The notes beneath the pieces are model-generated. The model saw only the letters and a program-made list of their open reading frames with translations. It was not told the origin of the DNA and ran no database searches. From positions 6,014,001-6,078,000 of the forward strand of contig NZ_CP109149.1 of assembly GCF_035920345.1 (NCBI RefSeq): DNA of 64,000 nt. The letters run 5' to 3'. How positions within the stretch are numbered: position 1 is the first letter of the stretch; each line of letters begins with the position of its first letter. Made by a program: the position numbers and the translations under genes. This document shows positions 54,700-63,079 of the stretch, in pieces. This DNA comes from Nocardia vinacea. GTDB lineage: Bacteria > Actinomycetota > Actinomycetes > Mycobacteriales > Mycobacteriaceae.

Positions 54700-55809
54700 T
54701 CAGGGACGCAGATCCGCATTCACGTCGAGGATTTCGACGCTCGTTCGCTTATCGGCCTCCAGGAATGCGACCAGCGCGTTGGCTTCGGCATCAACCGCCG
54801 CACATTCCGCGGCCGACCACTTCCGGGTCGGGGTAATGCGTAGGCGGGCGACGCCCTTCTCCTGGAAGATCTTGTAGAAGCCCGCGAGGAAGCCGTCGAC
54901 CAGGACCGGGGATACCGCGGTGGCGAATGCGCGCAGGGGTGGGGCCGTGCCGTCGGGGACGATCCTGGTTCGGTCCTGGTGCGAGAGGATCGCATTGTCG
55001 TACCAGCCGAGCAGGCGAACCGGCGCGGGCAGGTCGGGATCGGCGAGTTCGCCGTCGGCGATGTCGTAGAGGGTGCGGCCGCGTTCGTCGGTGTAGGTGC
55101 GCAGACGGTCGCCGAGCTGTTCGACTGCGGCCTTCATGCCGGTCAGCTTCGACCAGGTCTGCATATCCATGGTGCTGGCCGGACCGAAGGCGCGCAGGTA
55201 ACGAAAGACCAACTCCGCCAACGGATAACCATGTTCGAGTGGTGCCCCGAGCCAGGGTTCGACGCGGGACCAGACCGGCCTGCTGTTGTCCTTCCACTTG
55301 CCGCGCGGCGGAGTCTGCAATACGGGCAGTTGGTACAGCCAGGTCTGCAGCACCGCACCGGCGTCGCGATCCGGGTAGATCGCCGCCGCCTCGGCACGCA
55401 GGTCGGCCGCTGACATCGGCTCGGCACCGAGCGCGGCCTCGCCGTGCTCGCGCACCTCGTCCGGATCCAACCCGACCATCGCGCCGTAGTTGAAACCCTT
55501 TCGAAAGGGGACCTTTTCGAGCTCGGGCTGGATATGCGGTGCGATGCGCAGCGCATCCGGCGGCGTGACCATATGAATCGTGCCGCGCATCAAGGTGATT
55601 CGCACCAGCGTGCGATCCTCCAGGCCCGCCGAAACGGTCGCAGGATCGAAATCCGCTATGCGGCTCCACAATCCGACGAACGGCGGCGGCGAATCCTGGG
55701 CCTGCAACCCCACCAGATGCTCGCACATCTCGAAAACACTCAGCGCCGAACGCTCCAGCAGATGCTGGCGTGCGAGCAACGTCCGGTTCAGTACCCGATT
55801 AGACAGCAT
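54700..55809 (-). CDS. Winged-helix DNA-binding protein, AlkZ-like
   Basis: This 369-residue protein of the HTH_42 superfamily includes the AlkZ/YcaQ DNA glycosylases that unhook interstrand crosslinks. It has the family's QxQ active-site motif (LVGLQAQDSPP, near residue 35), followed by TLMRGTIHMV and tandem winged-helix domains (YLRAFGPASTMDMQTWSKL). AlkZ-type enzymes are often self-resistance factors in natural-product clusters, but here no crosslinking-agent pathway is visible. It is convergent with the LtrA gene (10 bp apart). A diverged repeat copy lies directly before its start. Confidence 0.8.
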   Translation of the reverse strand: MLSNRVLNRTLLARQHLLERSALSVFEMCEHLVGLQAQDSPPPFVGLWSRIADFDPATVSAGLEDRTLVRITLMRGTIHMVTPPDALRIAPHIQPELEKVPFRKGFNYGAMVGLDPDEVREHGEAALGAEPMSAADLRAEAAAIYPDRDAGAVLQTWLYQLPVLQTPPRGKWKDNSRPVWSRVEPWLGAPLEHGYPLAELVFRYLRAFGPASTMDMQTWSKLTGMKAAVEQLGDRLRTYTDERGRTLYDIADGELADPDLPAPVRLLGWYDNAILSHQDRTRIVPDGTAPPLRAFATAVSPVLVDGFLAGFYKIFQEKGVARLRITPTRKWSAAECAAVDAEANALVAFLEADKRTSVEILDVNADLRP

Positions 55810-55811
55810 CT

Positions 55812-55857
55812 GCGCAGCGATTCCATGAGGGGTGGTGGTTGGGCGACGGGTGGGCCG
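55812..55857. repeat. Diverged, intergenic copy of the NRPS 51-bp repeat
   Basis: About 42 of 46 positions match the NRPS copies (GGGGTGGTGGTTGGGCGACG core), but the first hairpin arm is lost. The copy sits directly upstream of the ATG at 55809 of an unrelated gene, so the repeat is not confined to NRPS coding sequence. Confidence 0.75.
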
Positions 55858-55960
55858 GCTTCATGATCAGATCACCGTACCGCCGGGCGCGAATTGTCGC
55901 GCCGTGCATCGAATGGTCGGAGAATTCAGAGCGGCGCACCGATTCGGGCGCGGCTCGCGG

Positions 55961-56935
55961 TCAGCGCAGGGTGACGACAACCTTGCCGGTGGCGGTGCGG
56001 TTGTCGAGGGAAGCGACCGCCTCGGCGGCCCGCTCCAATGGGTAGAGCACCGGCTTCGGTGGGGTGATCTCGCCAGCGGCCAGCAATGGCTCGACTTCGG
56101 CCCACTGCTCGGTCAGGTAGCCGGGGTGGGTCATCACCCATTCGCCCCAGGCCGCGCCGATCACCTCGACGTTCTTGAGCAGCAGTCGATTCACCTTGAC
56201 CGTCGGGATCTCACCGGCGGTGAAGCCGACCACCAGCAGACGACCCGCCGGAGCGAGGCTGCGGATGCTGTCGGTGAACCGGTCGCCGCCGACCGGATCG
56301 AGCACGATATCCACACCGCGGCCACCGGTCAGCTCCTTGACGGCCGCGAGCCAGCCGTCGGTCAGCACCACATCGGTGGCGCCGTTGGCGCGCGCGACCG
56401 CCGCCTTCTCCTCGGTGCTCACCACCGCGATGACCCGGCCCGCACCCAGCGCGACCGCCATCCGCAGCGTCGAGGTGCCGATGCCGCCCGCGGCGCCGTG
56501 CACCAGCACGGTCTCCCCCGCGGCCAGTCTGCCGCGGTTGCGCAGGCAGAAGTGCACGGTCAGATCGTTGAACAGGATTCCGGCCCCGGCCTGCAGCGAT
56601 ACGTTGTCCGGCAACCGGAACACCATCTGTGTCGGCGTGACCGCCACCTCGGCGAGGGCATTGCCGAGCATCGTCAGCGCGACCACCCGATCCCCCGCCT
56701 TTATGTGCGCCCCCTCCGGAGCCGCGCGCACGATCCCAGCCACCTCGCCGCCGACGACGAACGGCAGCTCGGGCTTCATCTGGTACAGACCCCGCGTCAT
56801 CAGCACATCGGGAAACGCCACCCCGGCCGCGTGCACGTCGATGACCACACCCCCGGGATATGCCGCCGGCTCCGGAATCTCGACGACCTCGACCGCTTCC
56901 GGCCCCTCCAGCTTGCTGACCTGGGCTGCACGCAT
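55961..56935 (-). CDS. NADPH:quinone oxidoreductase family protein
   Basis: This zinc-free medium-chain dehydrogenase (324 residues) of the quinone oxidoreductase branch has an N-terminal GroES-like fold (GVAFPDVLMTRGLYQ) and an NADPH Rossmann motif (VHGAAGGIGTSTLRMA), then VLDPVGGDRF. The alcohol-dehydrogenase zinc ligands are not apparent. It starts after GAGAGG on the minus strand and is divergent from the ESX-substrate genes. The substrate is unknown. Confidence 0.88.
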   Translation of the reverse strand: MRAAQVSKLEGPEAVEVVEIPEPAAYPGGVVIDVHAAGVAFPDVLMTRGLYQMKPELPFVVGGEVAGIVRAAPEGAHIKAGDRVVALTMLGNALAEVAVTPTQMVFRLPDNVSLQAGAGILFNDLTVHFCLRNRGRLAAGETVLVHGAAGGIGTSTLRMAVALGAGRVIAVVSTEEKAAVARANGATDVVLTDGWLAAVKELTGGRGVDIVLDPVGGDRFTDSIRSLAPAGRLLVVGFTAGEIPTVKVNRLLLKNVEVIGAAWGEWVMTHPGYLTEQWAEVEPLLAAGEITPPKPVLYPLERAAEAVASLDNRTATGKVVVTLR

Positions 56936-57082
56936 ATGCCGACCTCTCTGTCCATTCGGCGAAACTCACATCATCACCGACGCCCTGACCAACCTAACCA
57001 CCCACCGTCGGGCCCCTGTCCACACCACCCGTTTTTGCTATGCTGACCGCGACCTGAGCTGGGGACGAAGGGGGAGTTTTTC

Positions 57083-57406
57083 GTGGTAGACCAAATAGAC
57101 CCAGGAACGTTGCGGGTCGATGCGGGCGCGCTGCAGACATTCGCCAAGAGTCTGGGCGATGAGGCGAATGGCATCAAGAAACTCAATGTCGGTGACGGCT
57201 TCAACATCGCGGTAAACGCACTGCCCGGCACCCAATTCGGAACTGCCGTGCAATCCGCCACCGACACCGTCAACCGCAGCCTGACCCGAATCGGCGAGCG
57301 CCTCGACAAGATCGCCTCGATCACCCACAACGTCGCGGGCGCCTTCGAAGTCGCCGAGACCGACTTCACGAACAGCCTGAAGACGATCGGCCTGCAACTC
57401 CCATGA
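57083..57406 (+). CDS. Small ESX-type (EspC/DUF2580-like) secretion-associated protein
   Basis: This 107-residue, all-helical protein resembles the EspC family of type VII secretion-associated proteins: an N-terminal IDPGTLRVDAGALQTF, a central loop with a short Gly/Pro turn, and a C-terminal helix (AFEVAETDFTNSLKTIG). It has no WXG motif, so the partner WXG feature comes from the next gene. The GTG at 57083 follows GGGGGAG. Its stop overlaps the next start (ATGA), consistent with co-secretion of a heterodimer. Confidence 0.75.
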   Translation: MVDQIDPGTLRVDAGALQTFAKSLGDEANGIKKLNVGDGFNIAVNALPGTQFGTAVQSATDTVNRSLTRIGERLDKIASITHNVAGAFEVAETDFTNSLKTIGLQLP

Positions 57407-58539
57407 CCCTCACCATCGACGACGTAGCCAAGTGGGAACCCGACCACCTCACCACCGCAGCGAATAACGCAGCCAAGCTCTCGACGGATCTGGACACCGC
57501 GATCCGCAAGGGCACCGAAGACACGGCCGAACTGGGCACCGACAAGACGTGGTCCGGCGTCGCCGCTGCTGCGGCCAACACTCGAATGGAAACCGAAAAG
57601 ACCCGCGCTTCCGTGGTGAGTCAAGCGGTGCACGATCTCCAGACAGCCTTCACCGCCGAGGTGGGCAACCTGAACCAGACCAAGCAGAACGTGCTGTCAC
57701 TGCGTGATCTGGCTACCAACCCGACCTCCACGGCCCCCGGCACGAATACCGAGCCGGGCTTCCATGTCGCTGCGGACGGCACAGTCGATGCCAATGACCG
57801 AATCGCTTGGTACAAGGCGAATCTGAACGAATCCGAAGCCAACCGACTCACCGTTCAGGCCGCCCTGGACGCCGCGCACTGGCAAACGCAGATCGTCAAC
57901 GCGCTGGCGGCGGCAGAAGCCGCGGCCGATCGAGCTGGACAGTCGGTGGATCAGGCCGTCAAGAAACTCCAAACCGCCTACGACGGCCTCGGCGACCCCG
58001 CTGCCGTTACGCCGCAGACACAGAACACCAGCACAACAGCGACGTCAACTACGTCCACCTCCAACACGAGCAAGCCGAGCTATGTGTCGAGCAACCACAA
58101 TGGCAGCGGCTCCGGATCCCCTTCGAGCTCGCTGTATTCCGGTGGTACCAGCTCCAGCGCACCAACCGGGGCGAAGCCGAGCGGCGATATGGCCAAGTGG
58201 ATCGAGGACGCGAAGAAGGCGCTCATCGCCATGGGTTACGACCCGAAAGATATCGATGAGAACGCGATCGCGTTGATCATCCAGCACGAGTCGGCCGGCG
58301 ACCCGTACGCCGAAAACCGCTGGGACAGTAACTGGGTGGCCGGGCATCCTTCCAAAGGACTCATGCAGACCATCGATAGCACTTTCAACGCCTACAAAGC
58401 GCCCGGCCACGACGATATCTGGAATCCGGTCGACAACATCATCGCCGGGGTTCGGTATTCGATCGACACATACGGATCGCTCGGCAATGTGCCAGGTGTC
58501 GCCGCGGTCAATTCCGGTGGCGCATACCGCGGCTACTGA
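57403..58539 (+). CDS. WXG-type ESX substrate fused to a lytic transglycosylase domain
   Basis: This 378-residue modular protein has an N-terminal helical hairpin (1-195) with a WSG turn at 50-52, as in WXG100 substrates. A Ser/Thr/Gly low-complexity linker (about 201-260) follows. The C-terminal SLT-type lysozyme-like domain has catalytic Glu296 in LIIQHESAGDP, then SKGLMQTI and a late IDTYGSL. It should be exported by a type VII system and cleave peptidoglycan. There is no Sec signal peptide. No ESX core genes are in the window. The organisation also recalls phage tail lysins, but no other phage genes are near. Confidence 0.82.
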   Translation: MTLTIDDVAKWEPDHLTTAANNAAKLSTDLDTAIRKGTEDTAELGTDKTWSGVAAAAANTRMETEKTRASVVSQAVHDLQTAFTAEVGNLNQTKQNVLSLRDLATNPTSTAPGTNTEPGFHVAADGTVDANDRIAWYKANLNESEANRLTVQAALDAAHWQTQIVNALAAAEAAADRAGQSVDQAVKKLQTAYDGLGDPAAVTPQTQNTSTTATSTTSTSNTSKPSYVSSNHNGSGSGSPSSSLYSGGTSSSAPTGAKPSGDMAKWIEDAKKALIAMGYDPKDIDENAIALIIQHESAGDPYAENRWDSNWVAGHPSKGLMQTIDSTFNAYKAPGHDDIWNPVDNIIAGVRYSIDTYGSLGNVPGVAAVNSGGAYRGY

Positions 58540-58586
58540 CGGTGAGCGAACAAAGCGTCATCGACTGTTGGCGAACAGGGCGTACT

Positions 58587-58682
58587 GGGCGTCTCGGCGA
58601 GAAGCACATTGGTCGGTTAGAGGTCGCGGTGCACCATGCCCGCGCGGTGGATCTCCATGAGCGCCGAGGCCAGACCCGCTCC
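58587..58682 (-). pseudogene. Remnant of a serine/threonine protein kinase
   Basis: On the minus strand a short frame reads ASALMEIHRAGMVHRDL, then a TAA stop at 58617-58619 where the catalytic-loop Lys should be, then PTNVLLAETP. This is the kinase HRDLKPxN loop with Lys changed to a stop. Flanking sequence on either side no longer reads as kinase. It is a decayed fragment. Confidence 0.75.
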
Positions 58683-58732
58683 CCTCGGTCCTCCCCGGGC
58701 ATAGTACCGAGGTGATCGCCGCGGTGGAGCGC

Positions 58733-58924
58733 TCAGGCGAAGCTCTGGCCGCGTTCGGCGAGGGCGGTACGGAGTTTGGCAATGGCGGTGGGACCGACGC
58801 CGTGCAGTGCGGCGAGATCACGTTCGGTCCATGCGGTCAGGTCGGCCAGGCGGCGGATTCCGGCGGCGGCCAGGGCGCGTTCGGCCGGTTTGCCGAGTTT
58901 TGCGGGGAGGTCGGAGTCGGGCAT
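58733..58924 (-). CDS. Small helix-hairpin-helix DNA-binding protein
   Basis: This 63-residue protein is made of a helix-hairpin-helix like the RNA polymerase alpha C-terminal domain (LGKPAERALAAAGIRRLADL, then LHGVGPTAIAKLRTALAERG). Many actinobacteria encode such small stand-alone HhH proteins, probably DNA-binding; their role is not established. It is divergent from the thioesterase gene. Confidence 0.75.
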   Translation of the reverse strand: MPDSDLPAKLGKPAERALAAAGIRRLADLTAWTERDLAALHGVGPTAIAKLRTALAERGQSFA

Positions 58925-59061
58925 GGCCCCATACTGCCCCGTGGGACCGACAACTGTGAGTAGAGGCGGCTCGACGCGAGGGTGTGACGTACGCCCCGTA
59001 AAGTCGTCTCAGAACAGCAGCGTAAGAGAACGCGGCACACCGTGCAGCGCGAGGAGCACCA

Positions 59062-59829
59062 GTGTCACTCGATCAGCCACTCGCCCCGCTTCCCCAGGAG
59101 GGCATGGGGTTTGCGTCGGCGTGGCCCATCCGGGCTGGCGATGTAGATCCGTACAACCGCTTGCGGTTCGACGCCGTCGCACGTTATCTGCAGGACATTG
59201 CCTGGGAACAACTGCAACAGACGAATCTGCATACGACCGACCCGAGCTGGATCGTGCGTCGCACGGTCATCGACGTCATCCGGCCGATCCTGTGGCCCGA
59301 CGAGGTGCGGCTGCTGCGGTGGTGTTCGAGCATGTCCACCCGGTGGACGAATATGCGGGTGCGCATCACCAGCGCGAACGGCGGATTGATCGAGACCGAG
59401 GGCTTCTGGATCAATATCAGCGAGTCCAACAATATGCCCGCCAGGATCAGCGATGAGGGCCTCTCCTACCTGGCGCAGACCACCCGTGAGCACCGCCTGC
59501 GCTGGCGGCCCTATCTCACCGACGCCACCCCGCCGGAATCGGATACCGATATGCCGTTCCCGGTGCGGGCCACCGATATCGACCAGTACAACCACGTCAA
59601 CAATGCCTGTTACTGGCAGGCGGTGGAACAGTTCCTGGTCGAATACCCCAAGCTGGTCGCGGGGCCTCATCGCGCGGTGATCGAGTACGTCGCGCCAGTG
59701 CTGGCTCGTCAGCATGTCACCGTGCGCAGCCGCTACGAACCCGGCGACCGCTCCGGACGGCCGGTGCTGCGGTTGTGGTTCGTGGTCGGCGGCACGACCA
59801 CGACCGTCGTGCGCATCATGCCCCTGTAA
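59062..59829 (+). CDS. Acyl-ACP thioesterase family protein
   Basis: This double-hotdog protein (255 residues) is of the FatA/acyl-ACP thioesterase type, which releases fatty acids from acyl carrier protein. The first hotdog has GDVDPYNRLRFDAVARYLQD, the second ATDIDQYNHVNNACYWQAVE, with the paired D-x-Y-N-H/R motifs typical of the fold. The GTG at 59062 is preceded by GAGGAG. A strong hairpin follows the stop. Confidence 0.82.
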   Translation: MSLDQPLAPLPQEGMGFASAWPIRAGDVDPYNRLRFDAVARYLQDIAWEQLQQTNLHTTDPSWIVRRTVIDVIRPILWPDEVRLLRWCSSMSTRWTNMRVRITSANGGLIETEGFWINISESNNMPARISDEGLSYLAQTTREHRLRWRPYLTDATPPESDTDMPFPVRATDIDQYNHVNNACYWQAVEQFLVEYPKLVAGPHRAVIEYVAPVLARQHVTVRSRYEPGDRSGRPVLRLWFVVGGTTTTVVRIMPL

Positions 59830-59835
59830 AGAAAA

Positions 59836-59866
59836 ACCGGCTCCGTTCACTGGGAACGGAGCCGGT
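59836..59866 (-). terminator. Bidirectional Rho-independent terminator
   Basis: ACCGGCTCCGTTC and GAACGGAGCCGGT form a perfect 13-bp stem with a 5-base loop. On the minus strand TTTTT follows, so it terminates the reductase gene and probably also the convergent thioesterase transcript. Confidence 0.9.
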
Positions 59867-59872
59867 CGCTGT

Positions 59873-61543
59873 TCAGCCGCGTGCGGCCTTGAGCAGATCC
59901 TCACGGGTTGTGAGCTTGACCCGCGGACGGCCCGACGCCTTACCCGCGGACTTCTCCGCCGTATCGATCGCCTTCCAGCCCTCACGGTCGACCAGATCGG
60001 CCTGCCGCTGTCCGATCAGCGCCTTCAGCGCGGCCCGATCGGCCTGTGGCACACCGAGTTTGCCCGTGGTGAAGTCGGCGAGGAGGTGCTCGACGGTCTC
60101 CTCGGAGTCGGTGCGGTTGGAGCCGATGACACCGCGCGGACCGCGCTTGATCCAGCCGCTCACGTACACACCGGGCACCGGAACACCGTCTTCGCCGATG
60201 ACCCGGCCGTGCTCGTTGGGAACGACAGCGCGGCGCTCGTCGAACGGCAGATCCTTGATCGCTTCACCCTTGTAGCCGATGGAACGCAAAACCAGTCCGG
60301 CGTCCAGGGTTTCGCTGCGATCGGTCGTCCGCGCCACCAATTGGCCGTTCTCACTGACCAATTCGTTGTGCGCGAACTCCACCGACTCGACGTGATCGGC
60401 ACCGTGCAATGCCGTCGGCGAGACCAGGTAGCGGAAGACGATCCGCTTATTGGCCGGATCACGCCGCCCCGCCGCGTATTCCTTGGCGAGGGTGTACTTC
60501 AGCTCCAGCGACGGCTCGACCTCGGGATCGTCCAGCAGCGCCTGACTGCCCGGGTCGAGCGTCAGGTCGGCCTCCTCGACGACGACATCGACGCCCTTCA
60601 GATGCGTCAGTGCCAGGAATTCCGGCGAGGTATAGGCCGCCTGCAGCGGACCGCGCCGACCGAGCACGACGACCTCGCGGATATTGCTGCCGCGCAGCGC
60701 ATCCAGGGCATGGTCGGCGATATCGGTCTTGGCGAGTTCGTCCGGGCCCACCGTCAGCACGCGGGCGACATCCAGCGCGACATTGCCGTTGCCGACGATC
60801 ACCACGCGCTCACCGGACAGGTCGAACTTGCGATCCGCGTAGTCCGGATGGCCGTTGTACCAGGCGACGAATTCGGTCGCCGAGTGGCTGCCAGGCAGAT
60901 CCTCGCCCGGCACGCCCAAACGGCGGTCGGAGGACGCGCCAACGGCGTAGATAACCGCGTGGTGGTGAGCGAGCAGTTCCTCGTGGCTGATGCGCGTGCC
61001 GACCTCCACGTTGAGGTAGTACTGCAGCGTCTCGCGCCGGAAGGCCGACTCGAACAGCCCGGAGACCGTCTTGGTGCCCGGGTGGTCTGGGGCGACGCCC
61101 GCGCGCACCAGACCCCACGGCGTCGGCAGCCGATCGAACATCTCGATCTCGACATCACAGCGGCGCAGCAGTTCGTCGGCCGCGTAACAGGCCGCGGGAC
61201 CCGCGCCGACGATCGCGACGCGCAGTGTGCCGAGTTCCTTGGGCGGACGCGCGGGCGTGACGATCGGATCGAAGTTCGATTCGAGTGGATGCCGTTCGAA
61301 GTAGGCGGCGTTGATGTCACGGAACCTGGCCAGCGACGCGGTCAGATCATCCTCGGAGAAGATGGCCTCCACCGGGCACGCGTCGACGCAGGCACCGCAG
61401 TCGATACAGGTGTCGGGGTCGATGTAGAGCATCTCGGTCGTCGCGAATTCCGGCTGGTCCGGGGTGGGACGGATGCAATCGACCGGGCACTCAGTGACGC
61501 AGCTGGCGTCATTGCAACAACGCTGCGTGATTACGTAGGCCAT
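59873..61543 (-). CDS. fprB: FprB-type ferredoxin/ferredoxin-NADP reductase
   Basis: This 556-residue fusion has an N-terminal bacterial ferredoxin (CCNDASCVTECPVDCI and CIDCGACVDACPVEAI, a 7Fe-type arrangement) and a C-terminal adrenodoxin-reductase-like FAD/NADP domain (VAIVGAGPAACYAADELLR, VVIVGNGNVALDVARVL, GWIKRGPRGVIGSN). This matches M. tuberculosis FprB (Rv0886). It moves electrons between NADPH and iron-sulfur carriers, for example for P450 or sulfite systems. It is divergent from the SixA-like gene. Confidence 0.93.
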   Translation of the reverse strand: MAYVITQRCCNDASCVTECPVDCIRPTPDQPEFATTEMLYIDPDTCIDCGACVDACPVEAIFSEDDLTASLARFRDINAAYFERHPLESNFDPIVTPARPPKELGTLRVAIVGAGPAACYAADELLRRCDVEIEMFDRLPTPWGLVRAGVAPDHPGTKTVSGLFESAFRRETLQYYLNVEVGTRISHEELLAHHHAVIYAVGASSDRRLGVPGEDLPGSHSATEFVAWYNGHPDYADRKFDLSGERVVIVGNGNVALDVARVLTVGPDELAKTDIADHALDALRGSNIREVVVLGRRGPLQAAYTSPEFLALTHLKGVDVVVEEADLTLDPGSQALLDDPEVEPSLELKYTLAKEYAAGRRDPANKRIVFRYLVSPTALHGADHVESVEFAHNELVSENGQLVARTTDRSETLDAGLVLRSIGYKGEAIKDLPFDERRAVVPNEHGRVIGEDGVPVPGVYVSGWIKRGPRGVIGSNRTDSEETVEHLLADFTTGKLGVPQADRAALKALIGQRQADLVDREGWKAIDTAEKSAGKASGRPRVKLTTREDLLKAARG

Positions 61544-61725
61544 ATTGTGCAGATCCTCGAAAATGTACCTGGGCTATAGCCACCCAAGGGGGTCGGGAGT
61601 GGTCGGGAGCGTCATCGTCGCGGTGCCGGCGGAGGGTGCTCCACGTGGCGCCGTGATGTGATGCCGCTTTCAGTTTGCCTCGAGTGTGTTCGAGGCCTCT
61701 CCTCCGGAGGGCTTACGGTATCTCC

Positions 61726-62217
61726 ATGGTGCGGACTCTGATCCTCATGCGGCACGGTAAGTCGTCCTATCCCGACGGTATCTCCGATCACGAGCGCCCG
61801 CTCGCTCCGCGTGGTCAGCGCGAGGCCGGACTTGCCGGTCAGTGGTTACGCGAGACCCTGCCGCCGATCGATGCGGTACGTTGCTCGACCGCCACCCGCA
61901 CGCGGGAAACACTTGCCGCCACCGGAGTTACCGCGCCGGTGGTCTACGAGGCGGGCATCTACGAGGCGTCGCCGCGCACACTCATCGAATTGGTCCAGCT
62001 GAGCGATGACGATGTCACGACGCTGCTGGTCATCGGGCATGCGCCCGGAATGCCGTGGACAGCATGGGAGTTGGCGAGCAATCGCGACTCCGATCCGGCG
62101 ATCGAGCTCAGCCGGAAGTTCCCCACGTCGGCGCTGGCGGTGCTCGAATTCGACCGGCCGTGGGCGCAGGTGGACGAGGGCACCGGCGATCTGGTGCGCT
62201 TCCACATCCCGCGCTGA
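61726..62217 (+). CDS. SixA-like histidine phosphatase
   Basis: This 163-residue histidine-phosphatase-fold protein carries the RHG motif (LMRHGKSSYPDG), a second Arg in CSTATRTRETL and the late catalytic His in VIGHAPGMP. The compact size and motif spacing fit the SixA branch, which dephosphorylates phosphohistidine on histidine-containing phosphotransfer proteins; small-molecule phosphatase activity is also possible. The ATG at 61726 was chosen to place the motif near the N-terminus. Confidence 0.85.
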   Translation: MVRTLILMRHGKSSYPDGISDHERPLAPRGQREAGLAGQWLRETLPPIDAVRCSTATRTRETLAATGVTAPVVYEAGIYEASPRTLIELVQLSDDDVTTLLVIGHAPGMPWTAWELASNRDSDPAIELSRKFPTSALAVLEFDRPWAQVDEGTGDLVRFHIPR

Positions 62218-62229
62218 TCGCGGACGGCG

Positions 62230-62433
62230 TCAGTGCAATAGTTTGCCGCCAACGACCACGACGACGCCGAGGACGACGAGCAGCACGAACGCGGCGAATC
62301 CGCCGAGCAGCCACCACACGACGCCGAGCGCCAGCACGAACGGCGCCACCGCGATAGCGGTGATCACGGGGCTTTCCTTGACCGTGGCCCAGGCCGAGCG
62401 GGCCCTGATCCGGTCGATGTTCTTACCTGGCAT
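62230..62433 (-). CDS. Small membrane protein, hypothetical
   Basis: This 67-residue protein has a basic N-terminus (PGKNIDRIRARSAW) and two adjacent hydrophobic segments (ITAIAVAPFVLALGVVWWLL and FAAFVLLVVLGVVVVVG). I do not recognise a family. Its 3' end lies 13 bp from the convergent phosphatase gene's stop. Composition and position favour a real gene. Confidence 0.65.
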   Translation of the reverse strand: MPGKNIDRIRARSAWATVKESPVITAIAVAPFVLALGVVWWLLGGFAAFVLLVVLGVVVVVGGKLLH

Positions 62434-62493
62434 GTCACCAGGGTAGGTGTGAAAACCCGTTCTCGCCGTTGAGCGGGTGGGATGCCTCCGCTA

Positions 62494-62512
62494 GTGACTG
62501 CTTGCAGGTCAC
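62494..62512. promoter_or_regulatory. Bulged palindrome in the VOC gene promoter
   Basis: GTGAC-TGC-TT-GCA-G-GTCAC is a near-perfect 19-bp palindrome. A possible -10 (AAATAA, 62516-62521) follows, 17 bases from a -35-like AGTGAC. Transcription would begin at or beside the ATG at 62529, implying a leaderless mRNA. A covarying copy precedes the monooxygenase-like gene at 63632. Confidence 0.6.
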
Positions 62513-62528
62513 TCGAAATAATCAGCAG

Positions 62529-62897
62529 ATGGATTGGAAAATCGAACTGGTCGCAATTCCGGTGACCGACGTGGACCGCGCCAAGGACTTCTACACCAAG
62601 ATCGGCTTCAACGCCGACCACGACCACCGCGTCGACGAGAGCCTGCGCTTCGTCCAGCTGACCCCACCCGGCTCCGGCTGTTCCATCTGCATCGGTGAGG
62701 GCATCACCGACGCCGCACCGGGCAGCGTCGAAGGCATGCAGGTGGTCGTCGCGAGCGCTGAGGACGCGTACAAGCAGCTGGTCGCGGCGGGAGTGGAGGC
62801 GTCGCCGGTGGTGGATATGGGCTGGGGCCTGTTCACCTTCTTCACCGACCCCGATGGCAACAAATGGGCCGTGCAGGAGCTGCCCAGGCGCGACTGA
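62529..62897 (+). CDS. VOC-superfamily (glyoxalase/bleomycin-resistance-like) protein
   Basis: This single-domain vicinal-oxygen-chelate protein (122 residues) begins MDWKIELVAIPVTDVDRAKD, with the beta-alpha-beta repeat ending FFTDPDGNKWAVQELP. Members are metal-dependent dioxygenases, glyoxalases or drug-binding proteins; the ligands here do not settle which. The ATG at 62529 lies 8 bases after a plausible -10 element and has no ribosome-binding site, so it may be leaderless. Together with the MerR and monooxygenase-like genes it looks like a small stress or detoxification regulon. Confidence 0.85.
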   Translation: MDWKIELVAIPVTDVDRAKDFYTKIGFNADHDHRVDESLRFVQLTPPGSGCSICIGEGITDAAPGSVEGMQVVVASAEDAYKQLVAAGVEASPVVDMGWGLFTFFTDPDGNKWAVQELPRRD

Positions 62898-63018
62898 GTC
62901 CGCAGCGGCACGCTGGTCGTCGTCGCGCATTGGATGCGCGGCGATGACAGCGTCCGGTCACTACCCCAGCTGTACAGGCACGGCTGCAAGTAAAACCGAT
63001 GTTCGGCAGAATTGAGGC

Positions 63019-63049
63019 TTGCGTGGAGTGCGCTCCAAGTGGCTAACGT
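63019..63049 (+). promoter_or_regulatory. MerR-type promoter with 19-bp spacer
   Basis: TTGCGT (63019-63024) and TAACGT (63044-63049) are separated by exactly 19 bp, the over-long spacer typical of MerR-regulated promoters. The spacer holds the palindrome TGGAG-TGCG-CTCCA. It lies 31 bp before the MerR gene, so autoregulation is likely. Confidence 0.7.
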
Positions 63050-63079
63050 CGGTTGTGTTCATCGAGAAGGGCGAGTGCA

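Noticed and set aside
54700..55809. AlkZ-like gene as self-resistance for the NRPS product
   Set aside because: It is more than 26 kb away, and nothing in the NRPS code suggests a DNA-crosslinking product.
57403..58539. Phage tail lysin or prophage remnant
   Set aside because: No other phage genes are nearby and the preceding coupled gene fits an ESX substrate pair.
59714..61579. A 621-codon plus-strand frame opposite fprB
   Set aside because: It is the complement of fprB and overlaps both the thioesterase gene and a strong terminator.
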